Assembly (NCBI GenBank): GCA_951802425.1
Contig: OX637797.1
Span: 2,108,001-2,172,000 of the forward strand
DNA length: 64,000 bases
Direction of reading: 5' to 3'
Source: Clavaria fumosa
Lineage: Eukaryota > Basidiomycota > Agaricomycetes > Agaricales > Clavariaceae
Shown in pieces: positions 35,392 through 46,690 of this stretch (positions within the stretch are counted from its first letter, which is position 1; each line of letters opens with the position of its first letter). Both the position numbers and the translations under genes were made by a program. The notes beneath the pieces were generated by a model that saw only the letters and a list, made by a program, of their open reading frames with translations, was not told where the DNA came from and ran no database searches.

Positions 35392-35600
35392 GAAAGGCAG
35401 AGGGCGAGGAGATGGTCAGAAACAATCAAAAGGTAGATGAGGTCATGGTCCACAACCTGATGATGTGTGTTGGAAGTACTGGGCACTGGGGAAATCAATG
35501 CCTGAATGCACCTCATGAGCATGACGATGACAGAAAGAAGAATAACCACCTACTGAGAAAGACTCACATACATGCAGTGACGTGCAAGTCCCATGTATGA
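35392..35600 (+). pseudogene. Ty1/copia gag remnant, second part
   Basis: Directly after the GAAAG duplication the copia frame resumes in phase with the part ending at 29510. It has a Gly/Arg/Lys-rich stretch, a stop, and a degenerate zinc-knuckle-like run (CWKYWALGKSMPEC). This shows that element A landed inside the gag gene. Sequence loses similarity towards the minisatellite at 35650. Confidence 0.6.
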
Positions 35601-35649
35601 AGGTCCAAACCAGACAATATTGTTCAGGGCTCCATTTTTTGGCCATAAT

Positions 35650-36255
35650 TTTTATGCACACAAGTGTGCACTTGTGCAAACTTGTGCAAATTTATGCAAG
35701 ATTGTGCACACTTGTGCACACTTGTGCACACTTGTGCACACTTGTGCACACTTGTGCACACTTGTGCACACTTGTGCACACTTGTGCACACTTGTGCACA
35801 CTTGTGCACACTTATGCACACTTATGCACACTTATGCACACTTATGCACACTTATGCACACTTATGCACACTTATGCACACTTATGCACACTTCTGCAAA
35901 GTTGTGCAAAGTTGTGCAAAGTTATGCAAAGTTATGCAAAGTTGTGCAAAGTTATGCAGAGTTGTGCAAAGTTGTGCAACAAAGTTATGCAAAGTTATGC
36001 AGAGTTATGCAGAGTTGTGCAAAGTTGTGCAATTTTTTTGTGCAAATTGTGCAAAGTTATGCAGAGTTGTGCAAAGTTATGCAAAGTTATGCAAAGTTGT
36101 GCAAAGTTGTGCAATATTTTTGTGCAGAGTTATGCAGAGTTATGCAGAGTTGTGCAGAGTTATGCAGAGTTGTGCAAAGTTGTGCAATATTTTTGTGCAG
36201 AGTTGTGCAGAGTTATGCAAAGTTATGCAGACTTGTGCAGACTTGTGCAGACTGG
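35650..36255. repeat. 10-bp minisatellite with sharply zoned variants
   Basis: A tandem 10-bp repeat with no frame-breaking stops, so all three plus-strand frames stay open; it is not a gene. Zones: ten exact CTTGTGCACA units (35711-35810), then eight CTTATGCACA units (35811-35890), then degenerate GTTGTGCAAA/GTTATGCAAA/GTTATGCAGA units to about 36250, with T-rich interruptions. The core TGTGCACA is palindromic. It lies between the copia remnant and an LTR fragment. Confidence 0.95.
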
Positions 36256-36256
36256 T

Positions 36257-36499
36257 TGTTAGGATTGCTTACATAAGCCATCCCAAAGAGGAGTTATGGA
36301 GAAACTGGGGAGGGTTGTTAGAAGGTCACATGACTTGTGGCTGGGTCAGATTATGTAATCACATAAGATCACATGACCTAGGGCCTGGGCTCATCACGTG
36401 ATCTGAGGGTCCAAGCGTGGGAAAGTCGGCAAGTGCCGGGGCTCTCGCTATAAGTACTTTGTCGTTTCCTTTTTGTACTCTTTTCCCCTTATCTTAGTA
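36257..36499 (+). repeat. Partial LTR, element B family, plus orientation
   Basis: It begins TGTTAGGATTGCTTAC and follows the 5' part of the element B LTR in reverse orientation to B itself, with substitutions. It breaks off after CTTAGTATTG, where LINE-derived sequence starts. It is a truncated solo LTR older than the B insertion. Confidence 0.8.
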
Positions 36500-36636
36500 T
36501 TGTTTACAATTGTTTACAATTGGATATCCGCCTCTGTCTAAAAGACTCAGGCTGGTGCCTTGGCGGACCTAATGGTAAGGTAGTGTAGGTAGGGTAAGGT
36601 AAGGTAAGGTAATGTAAGGTAGGGTGGTTTGACATC
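36500..36636 (-). other. LINE 3' end: TTACC repeats, hairpin and short tail repeat
   Basis: On the minus strand after the last coding remnant: an irregular run of CTTAC/ACCTT units (about 36618-36580), then a potential stem (TCCGCC...GGCGGA with an inner GTCT/AGAC pair, about 36567-36527), then two copies of AATTGTAAAC. The order hairpin plus short tandem repeat resembles the 3' ends of stringent-type LINEs (for example UnaL2), where RT recognises the stem. There is no poly(A) tail. Confidence 0.5.
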
Positions 36637-39600
36637 TTAAGTTGTGTTTCTACATCGTGAGGGTGTCAATTTGGCCGCTTTTGTTTGTAGTACTCCATAA
36701 ATTTGGCTAGCAAGATAGATGGATGCCATGTGCCATTCTCGTGCAAGTTGGGCTAGTAGATGTGAGATGTTGAGCGGGGGGTGGTTGGTTGGAGTGTCCA
36801 TTATTCGTTGGATAGATGGGACATGGCCGAGATAGTATTGGGATTTTCGTAGAGGCCAGATGTCAGGTGAGTCGGTGAATAAGTGATGGGCAGCATGTAA
36901 TAGTGACTGCTTTTGGGTTTGGGTGACATGTCCATCATTTTGGGTTAGGATGTCTGTTGTCCTCACTGCTATTCTCTCTGTTGCTTCTATTCTGAGTGTT
37001 TCCTGTGCCAAGCATTCGACAAAGATGTGGTGTGGATTTTCAGTCGCATGGCAGCTGAGTCTGTTTGGTTAGAATGGGGTTCTCACATTGCGATTGTGCT
37101 GGCTGTTGCAAGTTGGCCAGATCGGGTGTAGAGCTGTACTAATGCTGAGTAGGTGGAGTACACTCTTTGGTAGGGGTATTCGGGTGGGCTCGTGTTGTCG
37201 TATAGCCAGGTTGCCATGCGGTTGCTGTGTCCGAAGGCAAGTTTCTGTTGGGAGGTGAGAATTAGTGATTTTTCAATGTGTAGACACGTATTGAACTCGA
37301 TCCATCCTGTGTTTTCTTGGTATAGGGTGTAGGAGTCCATCATGAAAGACGTGGATGGGGCTCTTGGGGTTGTAGAGAAGTTTTGTTGCGCTTGGGTCGC
37401 ATAGTGGTCTGCTTCTTCGTTTAGATCACTTTCTATGGTCTCGCCGCCAGCATGTGCTTTTGTGTATTTCATTTGAGATTTGGGATTTTGTGCTAGGTCG
37501 AGTAGCCATTGATAGTATGAGCAGGCATTTTGTTTGTGGATTCGGAGTTCTTGGGAGATGCCAGACTTGTGGTCTTCAGCTAGTTGGACGGTGTTGAGGT
37601 GGTCTGTGTAGATTATTTGGTCGCCTTTGTAGTTCTTTGCTAGGATGAAAGCTGCTGTTAGCACCATGACTTCGCTGTGAAGGATGGAATTGGACTGCTC
37701 AGGTAATTTTAAGACCAGGGTGCGGGGTCCTGTTACAGCGGCTGTGACTTTTGTTTGTGCATTAGGGGTTTTGGATGCGAGTATCATGCTTCCATCAGAG
37801 GCCCATTTGTTTGTTTGTTTGCTGCGAGAAGGGGGGAGGTTTTGGGTTGACGCTAGGTGGTGAATAAGTAGTTCTGCTTGTAGTCTTCTTGTTTTTCTAG
37901 GGATTAGTAGTTCGGAGTCACCGAGGATGAGGGAGGTTGGGCTTATCATATTTAGTGTGTGTAGTACTTGAGTAATTGCATGTTTCGCAGCTTGGGACCA
38001 GTTTGTTGTGGAGAGGTTTGGGTGTTTGATGAAAGTCCAGTGGGCGTTAGAGTTTCGGGTCCATTGTCCGATTTGCTTGAGGAGTTTGATTCCTTTTTTG
38101 CGAAGCGCATAGAGTGCAGCACCATGGGTATTAGGTTTACTATCTGCTATTGGATTTTTCAGGTTGTTCACAAGGACGTGGGATATGGAGATATCACTGC
38201 TCCAAATGTGACTGGTGTCTGTTGGGCGGATGGAGGTTTGCGGTGTCGTTTGGGCAAGGTGGGTTTGGGCTGTGATCCAAGCACTCGGAATCTTTTTTGC
38301 ATGGTGGGTGAAAGTTCTTGATAGGCCTTGTCTGTTGAGAGGGTCGATACAGTTGTTGATGCGGCAGGTCCAGTCTGCATGCGTAATGGCGGCGATTGTT
38401 CTGTACCCTTTGATGTGATGATTGAGATCATGTAAGAGTCCGTCAACGGCAATACCTGCATTGCTGCGGTAGATGGATGGGAAGTCAGCACCGTGATATT
38501 CCAGTGGGAGTGTTAAGATTTGGGTGTTAGGGTGGTAGGGAAAACCTGTCATATTGTGTACTTTGAACTTGATTAGATTGTCGAGGGCCAGCGCATCTTG
38601 GGGTTTGAGGGGTTGAAGCAATATAAGTGCCCGGCATCGAGCCATTATGTGTTGCATAGCGATTTTTCTGAGAAGGGTGAGTAGAGTTTGCATTGAGAGT
38701 TTAGGGAAATGAAAGGCTTGGATGTATGACTTGAGTTCCGCGAACCTCGTGTCTGGCTCGTTGACCATGGTGCATAGGAATTCCATTTTGTTCGGGATAA
38801 GTGGTATTGTGACAGTCAATTGGCATAGTGGGTCATTTTTGTTTGACGGTGTAACGGTGAGGAAAGATATGGTGGAGGGGCAGTTGGTAGGGGGTTCGAG
38901 TACGTAGGCTTGAGTTTTAGTCCATTGCGTTGTCCATCCATATGCGAGTTGGAACCATTCCATGAGGTAGCAGAATTTGATAAGTGTGGGGATGGACTTA
39001 GCGAATATAAAGGAGTCATCAGTCACTTCTACCATGTTTATTCGTAATTTGAGTGTGTCATTTTCATGGTGTGGATCGTCTTTGAATTTGGGGTGGGTGC
39101 CAATAATTAGAGCATCGGGGTCGGTCGATGCTGTGTTGTTAAGATATCTGTGTCCTAGACTTGTTGTTAGTACTGATTTAAGAGTCAATAGCGGTCCTCC
39201 TTGTTTTGTTACTCTGTTGATGGTGATTGGGGTTGATGGTCCATAGGCTGTTCGAATTGTGCAGGGTGTTTGATGTTGGGCTGCACAGTCGAGATCGATG
39301 ATGGAGGTTGGGAGTCTGTAAGCAGTAATGGCATCGTAGAAACCTTGTGGGGAAAGATGATCGAAGCCTTTGGTTTGATCTCTCTTGATGGCAAATAGTG
39401 TTTGTTTGTTGCACGCGGCCCAGCATTTTATGTTGGATAGGAGACTCATGATGTCTCTTGATTGTACTCCCGGTTGCGTTGCGACCTGTGTGTCTGGGAT
39501 TAGTTGGACTTTAGAGGCGTATGAGAGGAGTTTGTGGTTGAGCCAGGTCATAGGGGAGTTAGCAATGAAATTTGAGAGAAGGATACCGCAATAATTTAGT

Positions 39601-39854
39601 AGGTCAGTTCTGGTGCCACGTTTGTGGATGGTCGTTGGCCACATGTCTTTTGTGGTGCCGGGAAAGGTATTTGTCATTACAATGAAGTTATGTAGGTCTA
39701 GAACAAGTGTTAGCGCCTTGTCCAATAGGTTTTTGACACACCATTTCTCCCAGCCATCTGGCCCTGGAGATGGTTTGGGGTTTCCTCTTCGGATCATTGC
39801 ACAGAAATCGTTGAGTGAGGCTCTGACAGGCCATTCGAAGGGGTTGTTGGTGAC
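36637..39854 (-). pseudogene. LINE reverse transcriptase and RNase H, frameshifted near the end
   Basis: One frame of more than 900 codons (to 37083) covers RT and RNase H. RT shows KPSPGPDGWEKW (region 0/1), a motif A-like IKRDQTKGFDHL, RVTKQGGPLLTLKS (motif B), and EVTDDSFIFAKS in place of the common FADD box, keeping both Asp residues. RNase H shows ASDGSM, LHSEVMVLTAA, IYTDHLNTVQL and a later Glu/Asp block. After the stop at 37083 the expected C-terminal knuckle (CHATENPHHIFVEC) is readable in another frame (37030-36637), so there is at least one frameshift. Confidence 0.85.
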
Positions 39855-40144
39855 TATCAGACTGGGTCTCACACAACTTAAGCGTAAGGTCATGACGACA
39901 ATACTAAGATAAGGGGAAAAGAGTACAAAAAAGGAAAAGCAAAAGTACTTATAGCGAACGCTTCAGCACTTGCCGACTTTCCCACGCTCGGACCCTCGGA
40001 TCACGTGATGCGCCCAGGCCCAGGTCATGTGATCTTACATGATTACATAATCCGACCCAGCCACAGGTCATGTGACCTTCCAACAACCCTCCCCAGTTTC
40101 TCCACAACTGCACTTTGGGATGGCTTACATAAGCGATCCTAACA
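39855..40144 (-). repeat. 3' LTR of element B
   Basis: About 290 bp; the polypurine tract lies just inside (CCCCCCTCTTAAGG on the plus strand, from about 40147). Confidence 0.88.
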
Positions 40145-40155
40145 TCACCCCCCTC

Positions 40156-43100
40156 TTAAGGCTGGGCGTCCCGACCAGCTAGCTTGGCCTTGTCAGGGTG
40201 AGCAAGGAAGAAGTCCTGGAGAAGCAGTGCCACATTGGTGAGGTTCCGTCGTGGCTCCCAAGTGTTCTCCTCTACAGGGTATCCCAACCACTTCACCAGG
40301 TATCTCACTCCACGCCCCACCTTCTTAACATCAAGGATCGCCTCCACATCATACTCCAGGTGGTCATCATCAATCGTAGGGGGCGGAGGGGGAGGCAGGT
40401 TCTGAGAAGGGAAGGAAGGGGGGTGGTATGGTGTCAACAGCAACTCATTGAAGACCCGATGGATGTGCCAGGCCCGAGGGAGCTTGAGGCAATACCCAGC
40501 AGGTCCCACCTTCTCCTCAACTGCAAAGGGGCCTGCTCTCTTGTTGTCAAGCTTTTTACAGGGCTGGTCCATCTTCAAGTTTCTAGTATCCAGCCAGACC
40601 AGATCTCCCTCAGAGTACTCCCGACTTGGGCATTTCCCCTTATCGTAGCTCTTCTTCATCGCTGCCACCGCTTTCTCCATTGCCTCCTTGGCTGCTCTTC
40701 AGGACTCCATGAGCTTAGCCATCCACTCGTCTGCCGCCAGGTTCACCTCAGAAGGTGGCCAGAGCCCCCCATTCCATGGGTGTCGTCCATAATCGAGGAA
40801 GAAAGGTGTCTGTCCTGTCGCTGAGTGCTCACGATTATTAAGAGCAAACTCTGCAGTGGACAACCATTCAGCCCAGTCATCCTGGAGATGGTCCACGTAA
40901 GCCCGGAGATAGATCTCCATCTCCTGGTTCGCCTGTTCCATCTGTCCATCAGTCTGCAGATGAAAGGCAGTACTTGGATTTGCCTTTACCCGGATCATGG
41001 AGTAGAACTCCTTCATGAAGCAGGACACGAACTGGGACCCCCGGTCACTCACAACCTTGTGAGGGACTCCATGGTCATGAAACACTCGATCCCGGAGGAG
41101 ACGTGCCGCTCCAAGTCCTGTGAGGTCGAGCCCGATCACTTCGAGCAGTGTCCGTTTCGTGAATTTGTCGACAATAACAAGGATGGCATTATGTCCACGG
41201 GAGAGGGGGAGGGGACCGACTATGTCCCATGAGATCACCGACCAGGGACCATCGGGCACCAGATGGGGGTGCAGTGGGGCAGCACGCTTGGTACGGTCGG
41301 GCTTCGTCCGCTGGCATGTCTCACACCCCTGGGCATACCGATCCGCATCTTTTACCATGTCTGGCCACCAATAACCCTTCACTAGTGCTGCTCTCAACTT
41401 CCGGGGCCCAGGGTGTCCAGCAGCGGGGAGGTCATGCTCAAACTCGAGAACGGCCTCACGAGCTCCTAGGGGGACCCAAGTGACTATCCCCTTTCGCCAG
41501 AGTCCAGCACGATCTCATGTCCACTCATCATCAAGCTCCTCCGGCTTCTGTATGTGTACCGCGCTATTTTTCTGGAGTAGCGTCTCCATTTCTGATGTGA
41601 ATGACACACGGACTTCCGTTTCCGGGAAAACCTGCACCGGTGCATCCTCCTCCACCATCTCTCCATAGTCCGGTCTCCGGGAGAGTGCATCTGCCTTTGT
41701 ATTCGACTTGCCAGTGCGATACTTTATCTCAAAGTCAAAGCACTGGAGCTCTCCAACCCAACGAACCTGCCTCGGCTTCAACTTCTGGGGCTTCCGGAAG
41801 TACTGGAGGTTTGCATGGTCCGTCCAGATCTCGATTGTCTCCTCTGCTCCAATGAGGTATGCTCGCCACTCGCGAAGTGCCCGAATCACAGCCAAGAACT
41901 CCTTGTCGTACACATCGTAGTTCTTCTCAGCTGCAGTGAGGGCCTTGGAGATATAGTCAACAACTCTCCAGGTTCCATCCGTCTGCTGCTGCGAGAGCAC
42001 TCCACCAGTTGCCAGGTTGCTTGCATCTGTCTCTACCTTCCATCTCCCTTTGTCCTGAGGCAGAGCCAAGACCGGGGCTGATACGAGTGCCTGGCGGAGA
42101 TCTCGGAAGGCTGCTTCCTCCTCCTCCTCCCATTTCCATGGAACATTCCCAGTCAGCCAGAAGAGTGGCTTTGCCCAGGCAGAAAGATTTGGGATGTGCC
42201 GGCGGAGGTAGTTCAGCATCCCATTGAACCTCTGGACATCCTTCACATTGTTAGGACGTGGCCAATCTCGGACTGCCACACCCTTGGCCGGATCATGCTC
42301 TAGTCTGTTGTGGGAGATCTTCATCCCCAGGAAGATGATCTCACTCTTCTCAAACTCACATTTACTGAGTTTGAGACACAACCCATTCTCTCCAAACTTC
42401 CTCAAGACCCAATCCATCCAGTACTGGTGTGTAGCCAAGTCCTCTGCAAACACAATGACATCATCCACATAGGCCCTCACATGTCCTCCTGCAATCTCCT
42501 CCCTCAACACATGATTCATGAAGCGTTGGAAGGTGGCAGGAGCATTCTGCAGTCCAAACCACATGACAGCTGGTTCGAAGAGTCCACGGGGTGTCAGGAA
42601 GGCGCAGCAGTGCTGGTGCTCAGGCCAGACCTGCATAGATGGGAAACCTCCCTTTGCATCAATCTTAGAGTAGATTGATGCTCCTTTAAGCACATCCACT
42701 GTGTCTCGGATGCGGGGGAGGGGGTACTTGTCCTTGATCAGGTGTGCATTCAGCCTTGAGTAGTCGATGATTGGCCGCAGTTTGTCCTTCTCATGTTTGA
42801 AGAAGAAGGGGCTGGCATACGGGGATTTCGAGGGCCGGATTCGTCCAGAAGCAAGCTGCTCATCCACCCAACAGTTCATCTCCACCATCTCCTGCCGTGT
42901 CAAAGAATACAGCTTGGAGGAGAGGTGCTCAGGGTCCTTTTTGAACTCGATCTTAATATCGAAGTCTGGTCAGGAGTGGGGAAGTTCATCCCACTTCACT
43001 TCACTAAACACCAAAGGGTAGCGGCTGGGCCAATTGGGGGTAGGGCCAGAGTTGGGAAAATGGGTGTCCAGAATACTCGTGGATGTGAGGGTACTCGTTT

Positions 43101-43761
43101 TCAGGGGTGCAGGGGCTCGAGGGGATGGGGAACACTGTGGGGGGCAGCGGGTAAGGCTCAGCTCTGCCTTCTGCCAGTCGATATCCAGGTTATGCCGCTT
43201 GAGCCAGTCATGCCCAAGGATGACCTTGTGGGACTGGGTCTTTCCCAGCAGAAAGTGGATCCGCTCCTGGTGGTCACCAACTCTCACCAGCACCTCTATC
43301 CCATACCGGACCTTTCCATTCCTGTTCTGTGTCCCATCCACATTATACATGGTGATTGGGTTCAGCAGGAGAGATGGCTCCAGTCCCACTCCTTTCGCCC
43401 ACTCCAAATCCATGAAGCAGTTGGTGCACCCTGAGTCGACAAGGGCCTTCATTGTGGTCCCTTTGCCAGTGCTGAAAGCCTCCAAGTGCACCTGGATGGC
43501 TAGCTCTCGTGGCACATGTTTCCGCACTTCTGGCCGCACTCTGGTTAGGCGCTCTGCCAGTCTCACTTCCTCCTTCACCTCAGCCCCAATTCGGGTATGT
43601 CTCCGCTGCAAGATAGTATATCGGGGTGTACTTGCAGCAGGCACAGGGACGGAAAGGGGGCTGGCACACTTCTTCTCCCCAGTGGGAGTCCTCCTCTCTC
43701 TCTCACACAGCTCTATGCAGGCTCGGAGCTGTGCAATCTCTTTCTCATATCCCTCCGCCAT
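40156..43761 (-). pseudogene. pol of element B with at least three nonsense codons
   Basis: The protease, RT, RNase H, integrase and chromodomain order is the same as in D. Readable segments: 43761-42970 (protease, VDSGCTNCFMD), 42903-41515 (RT YVDDVIVFAED and RNase H), 41397-40699 (integrase core, VSDRGSQFV) and 40680-40156 (C-terminus with chromodomain, YLVKWLGYP). The frame is the same throughout but stops occur near 42968, 41515 and 40699. At 42968 and 40699 a TGA replaces an Arg codon of element D. Confidence 0.85.
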
Positions 43762-43806
43762 TTGGGGGGCACATGGTGCTGCCCGGGTTTGGACACTTGG
43801 GACCTG

Positions 43807-44604
43807 CAGACATGTATCAGGCAGGGGGCAGAAACGGACAGCATGGCCAGTCTGGTGGCATCGGAAACAACGTCTCTCATCAGCAGGGGCCCATCCTCAG
43901 GCCATGGCCACATCTGGAGTACACAGCAGAGGGGTCACAAGAGGTCGTGAAATGGTCACGGCAGGTCGCGGTAGGGTCGCGGTGGGTCGCGCGGGGGTCA
44001 CAGTGGTTCGCGGTGTCCGTTCCGTGAGTATCCCATCCAGTCGCCTTTGCTGGGCATCAAGCCTCTCAGCCAGCACCTTCCATTCTCCATATGTCTCTGG
44101 CATCGGGGAGACACCATAGATTCTCTCCACCAACCTCCTACTCAGGTTCAACTCCAGCCAATGGACTAGGATTCCTGAGTCCTTCTCTGCACTCAACTTC
44201 GCCCGTCGGAACAGCATCTCAAATTTCGCGAAGAACTCTGGTGCTGTCATGGCACCCTGTTTCAGCCCTGCAATATCGGCAAGGGCAGTTGCACGGTCAT
44301 TCGGGTCATCGAATGCGCGCTTCATCTCCTCCACAAACTCTGCCCAGGTTCCGGCCTCACCACTACCCAGGATCTCTTCCGCCTTCATATTCGCCCACTC
44401 TGCAGCGAATCCTTCTCCAGTAATTTTGCTCAGAGCAAAAAGGACCTTCACCAGGTCCACAGCATAGACAGTCGGGTTCGCCATAAACAGGAGGCGAAGG
44501 GATCGGAGGAATGTACGGAAGTTCCTTTTCTGCCCATCAAAGGGGGCAACAGATAGGTCAAGCCTCATAGGTTGGGCTACAGGTGGGGCGACATGGTCTG
44601 CCAT
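43807..44604 (-). pseudogene. gag of element B, stop before the zinc knuckle
   Basis: From ATG 44604 the frame matches the capsid region of the A and D gags, then stops at 43897-43899. The zinc knuckle (CFRCHQTGHAVRFC) is still readable in the same frame just after the stop, so one nonsense change removed it. The Pro-rich linker is replaced by a Thr/Arg-rich repeat. Confidence 0.8.
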
Positions 44605-45178
44605 CACAGGCCCTGGATGCTGTAAATAAAGTTCCAGGCCTTGGGCACTCAGGATTTCTTCGATCTCTTAACAGTCCTGTCCTCTTAGGCTGCTCTTCTG
44701 TGTACTTATGTACCTATAGAACTCTTATTCTATGAAACTTTTGTTAATGTGGGGCCCAAATGGTGTCCCAGGTGGTCGCTCCACAACTCCTAATGAGTTG
44801 CCTGTGCGCCCTTCTGACAATGGTCACAGAGCAAGGGCCCTGTCCACTGGACCAGGAAACTACAGAAAGACTATGTAGGGGCCTTTCCTTGCCCTGTACA
44901 CTACACGATTCACTGGTACGTAGCTGTAAAACAAAGTTCCGGGCCTTGGGCACTCGGTATCACTTGGGGAGGGTCACAGTTGACTTCCTCCTGGTCTGGT
45001 CACGTGTATCTACACACAGTAAAAATTTCGCGCGGTTCTGTTACACACCACGGGCAGGGTAAAGGAGAAGAGGATGATAGGGGCTGAGCTGTGACAACGT
45101 GTCACAGTTTGAAATTAAGGGTCCAGGCTAGCCAGGTTAGGACACAGGGCTAGGGCGGACAGGCGGATCTTAGTATTA

Positions 45179-45469
45179 TATCAGACTGGGTCTCACACAA
45201 CTTAAGCGTAAGGTCATGACGACAATACTAAGATAAGGGGAAAAGAGTACAAAAAAGGAAAAGCAAAAGTACTTATAGCGAATGCTTCGGCACTTGCCGA
45301 CTTTCCCACGCTCGGACCCTCGGATCACGTGATGCGCCCAGGCCCCAGGTCATGTGATCTTACATGATTACATAATCCGACCCAGCCACAGGTCATGTGA
45401 CCTTCCAACAACCCTCCCCAGTTTCTCCACAACTGCACTTTGGGATGGCTTACATAAGCGATCCTAACA
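45179..45469 (-). repeat. 5' LTR of element B
   Basis: About 291 bp. LTR segment 45224-45234 is complementary to the primer-site segment 45167-45177 just inside the LTR, as in element D but with a changed base pair. Confidence 0.88.
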
Positions 45470-45474
45470 GTGAC

Positions 45475-46690
45475 TCTGTTTTTGGCATCTAGTACAGATT
45501 TTGTCATCATCCAAGGTTTTGGGATTCTGGGATTTTCATCATGAGTATAGAGTGTTTGGAAATACCTTTGTGTTGTGTGTTTGACTTGTTCTGGTTTTGT
45601 TAGTATGGATTCATTGTTAGTTGGGTCGAGGACAGCTAAAGGTAGTCCAGCATAGTCAGTGCTGCTGATGAAGGATTTGGTGGATCCACCTGTGAGTGCT
45701 GAGGTGATTCTTGCTTTTTCTTGTTTTTGTGTTCTTGTTGTCATTTCACGATCTCTTTCGGTATAGAGATCTTTCCAGGTTTGGCGTTTGAGTTGTTTGA
45801 GGGATTGGGTTAGCGCAGCGGGGTTATTGGGGTGTTTTGTTAGGGCTTCTGTGTAAAGTCTGATTGCGAGTGGGGGGGGAATTTGGCCATGGGTGCCATT
45901 GGCGAGTCGTATTGCACTGCCAGCGCATCGTGCTCTGTATGTTAGGTTTTGGATTGTTTGAGAGGTGACGAGGTTGTGGTCTTTGATGTATCATTTGGTT
46001 TGTCCAAAGGTTTGTTCAGCTGTGCTATTGATTATGGTTGTTAGTTTTGTGTAACGGTCAAAGAAAGATGACACATTGGTGACGGATTGGTGACGGGTTT
46101 TTGGGCAAGTTGAGCTAGTCAGATTTGTTGGTTGGTTTTGCTTTTGAATTCGTGATAGAGATGTTTGGAGTTTTTTGTGGGGAATTGAATTCTGTGGAGG
46201 TGGTGATGGGGTGTGAGGATTGCATCTTGTAGGGTGGTTTGGGCACACGTTGGGGGGAGGATGATGGTGCGAGATAGAGTAGGTCTGTGGTCAGTCATAG
46301 GGACATAGTCCGAGGGTTTGTTTGCGACTCGGATGTCACTATCTGTGAAACCTTTTTGGGAGGCGATTACTCTGTCAATTATGTTCCCACCTAGGTTGGT
46401 GTTGCTGCGTGCTTTGCTAGTCCAGTCATGGCGGCATGTTCTGTCTGTTCTGCAGGACCAAAGGTCTATTCCATGAGTATTAAGTAGGAAATTTGTATAG
46501 TTGGTGCGGGATGTAGCGCAGTTGGTAGCTCTTTCCGCTATCTCTGTTGTGGCATTAAGGTCGCCAGTGATTGTCCATGAGTAGGTCGCACTGTCGCAGA
46601 GTGTTTTGAGATCTTTCCAGAAGGTTGGCTGCATACCTGGGTTCCAGGGGGCATAGCTGCCGAGTATTCTGTGGATGAAGCCTGTTCCAT
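45475..46690 (-). pseudogene. LINE endonuclease region and linker, frameshifted
   Basis: AP-endonuclease motifs are visible: WTITGDLNATTE (Asp/Asn pair), NIIDRVIAS and VPMTDHRPTLS (the terminal Asp-His). The frame stops at about 46119. The linker towards RT is readable only in pieces, and the last of these (SVLDAKNRVT) meets the LTR of element B. The N-terminal third of the endonuclease is absent because of the junction at 46690. Confidence 0.75.

Larger units (their letters stand above)
39855..45469 (-). mobile_element. Ty3/gypsy chromovirus B, complete ends, decayed, inserted in the LINE
   Basis: LTRs of about 290 bp (39855-40144 and 45179-45469), ends TGTTAG...CTGATA, flanked by GTGAC (39850-39854 and 45470-45474). 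It is related to A and D in coding sequence and leader but has a clearly different LTR. The LTR pair differs at about three sites by eye. Gag and pol carry several nonsense codons. Confidence 0.92.
36500..46690 (-). mobile_element. LINE (endonuclease-RT-RNase H), 5'-truncated, split by element B
   Basis: Minus-strand non-LTR element in two parts: 46690-45475 (endonuclease and linker) and 39854-36500 (RT, RNase H, C-terminal knuckle, 3' UTR). Element B lies between them with GTGAC on both sides, and the LINE frame is in phase across the gap. The 5' end is fused to the gag of element C at about 46690, within the endonuclease region, so the N-terminus is missing. Confidence 0.88.

Noticed and set aside
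35582..36401. Three overlapping plus-strand frames of about 226-245 codons rich in Cys, His and Leu
   Set aside because: They are three readings of one 10-bp tandem repeat that makes no stop codon, with no gene start context or conserved motif; treated as a minisatellite.
36560..36625. Telomere-like repeat (TAAGG units)
   Set aside because: The units are irregular pentamers, not TTAGGG, and sit in the LINE 3' UTR, so they are better explained as a LINE tail repeat.
46505..46575. tRNA-like stretch (TAGCGCAGTTGGTAGC resembles an A box)
   Set aside because: It lies antisense inside the LINE endonuclease, no B box or acceptor stem follows, and the coding explanation is stronger.
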